This document shows positions 5,094 through 5,448 of a stretch of 5,448 bases of DNA, one piece after another. The first letter of the stretch is position 1. Each line of letters begins with the position of its first letter. The DNA is taken from assembly GCA_900551965.1 (NCBI GenBank), contig URYF01000086.1, positions 1 to 5,448 of the forward strand, read 5' to 3'. This stretch comes from an uncultured bacterium. Lineage in GTDB: Bacteria > Cyanobacteriota > Vampirovibrionia > Gastranaerophilales > Gastranaerophilaceae. Under the pieces are notes generated by a model that did not search any database, had not been told where the DNA came from, and saw only the letters and a program-made list of their open reading frames with translations. The translations under genes and the position numbers were made by a program.

Positions 5094-5448
5094 TTATTTT
5101 ATTGTAACGTTAGTAAAGCCTTCAGCTTTTATTTGTGCCGCAATTTTATTTTTGATGATTTTTGGATTTGAATCTGGTCCCACATGTGCACTGGCTCTGT
5201 AAGTATGGGATTTGCCCATAGAGTCAGTGAATGTTACCGTACCGTTGCTGCCGCCAACCATTTCGAACTGAGCAGTGTATGCTTGGCTTTTGTTGGCTTT
5301 ATTTGCAGCTGCAGCTTGACTGTTTTTGATATTCTTATGAATTGTTGGGCAGTGATCTTTAAATGAACCTTCGGTAATTTCCATATGCTGCGGATTATAG
5401 TATCTTATTTTACCAGATTTATCTTTTGTTGCATAATAACCGTTGTTT
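5094..5448 (-). CDS. C-terminal part of an unrecognised protein, start outside the window
   Basis: The frame is open from the stop at 5094-5096 to the right edge, giving 117 visible codons. The first visible residues (NNGYYATKDKSGKIRYYNPQ) are protein-like and continue into MEITEGSFKDHC, so the ATG at 5384 is most likely internal; no Shine-Dalgarno precedes it. The start of the visible part, rich in Tyr, Gly and Lys, suggests a beta hairpin. The middle is Ala/Asn/Lys-rich (SQAAAANKANKSQAYTAQF). The end alternates strand-like stretches (GTVTFTDSMGKSHTYRASAH) with a charged helix (NPKIIKNKIAAQIKAEGF). One cysteine, no membrane segment and no recognised motif are visible. The N-terminus, and with it any signal peptide, lies beyond the window. 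It ends at the terminator 5060-5088. Function unknown. Confidence 0.75.
   Translation of the reverse strand, partial: NNGYYATKDKSGKIRYYNPQHMEITEGSFKDHCPTIHKNIKNSQAAAANKANKSQAYTAQFEMVGGSNGTVTFTDSMGKSHTYRASAHVGPDSNPKIIKNKIAAQIKAEGFTNVTIK

Noticed and set aside
5184..5366. Plus-strand 60-codon ORF opposite the right-edge gene
   Set aside because: The minus-strand frame is open to the window edge and followed by a strong terminator; the plus ORF has no supporting signals.

Overview
The window is AT-rich, and every gene I can support lies on the minus strand, so the genes are read from high to low coordinates. The mixture of housekeeping genes (obg, folP, a YhcC/TIGR01212-type radical SAM gene) with lysine/asparagine-rich orphan proteins suggests an AT-rich gut-type bacterium. 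One orphan carries the short N-terminal motif TSFKG. From memory, such '-FKG' N-termini are common in Candidatus Gastranaerophilales (Melainabacteria/Vampirovibrionia, the non-photosynthetic sisters of Cyanobacteria). That placement is an inference and no search was run.

Layout, in the direction of transcription. At 5448-5094 is the C-terminal part of an unrecognised protein that runs in from outside the window; it ends at a strong intrinsic terminator (5060-5088). At 4966-4802 is a 54-residue orphan with a good ribosome binding site. It is followed by a compact GC-rich palindromic element (about 4701-4793) that stands out from its surroundings. At 4616-3333 is a complete obg GTPase gene whose start codon lies in one arm of an inverted repeat that loops out its Shine-Dalgarno sequence. 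A hairpin and a good extended -10 promoter follow. They precede a two-gene unit: a 56-residue five-cysteine zinc-ribbon-like protein (3250-3080) and, two bases later, the radical SAM gene (3077-2142).

After a further intergenic promoter comes a coupled pair of orphan genes (2015-1185 and 1182-679), separated by 2 nt. Both products are rich in Lys and Ala, look helical, and carry a similar Gly/Ala-rich segment. The pair ends in a long hairpin (623-660), and the start codon of folP, the extended dihydropteroate synthase gene, lies inside that hairpin. folP runs off the left edge at base 1.

No tRNA, rRNA, CRISPR array, transposase or integrase is visible. The parts most worth a second look are the orphan pair, the start codons of obg and folP that lie within inverted repeats, the GC-rich palindromic element, and two small genes (54 and 56 codons) that a 60-residue cutoff would miss.
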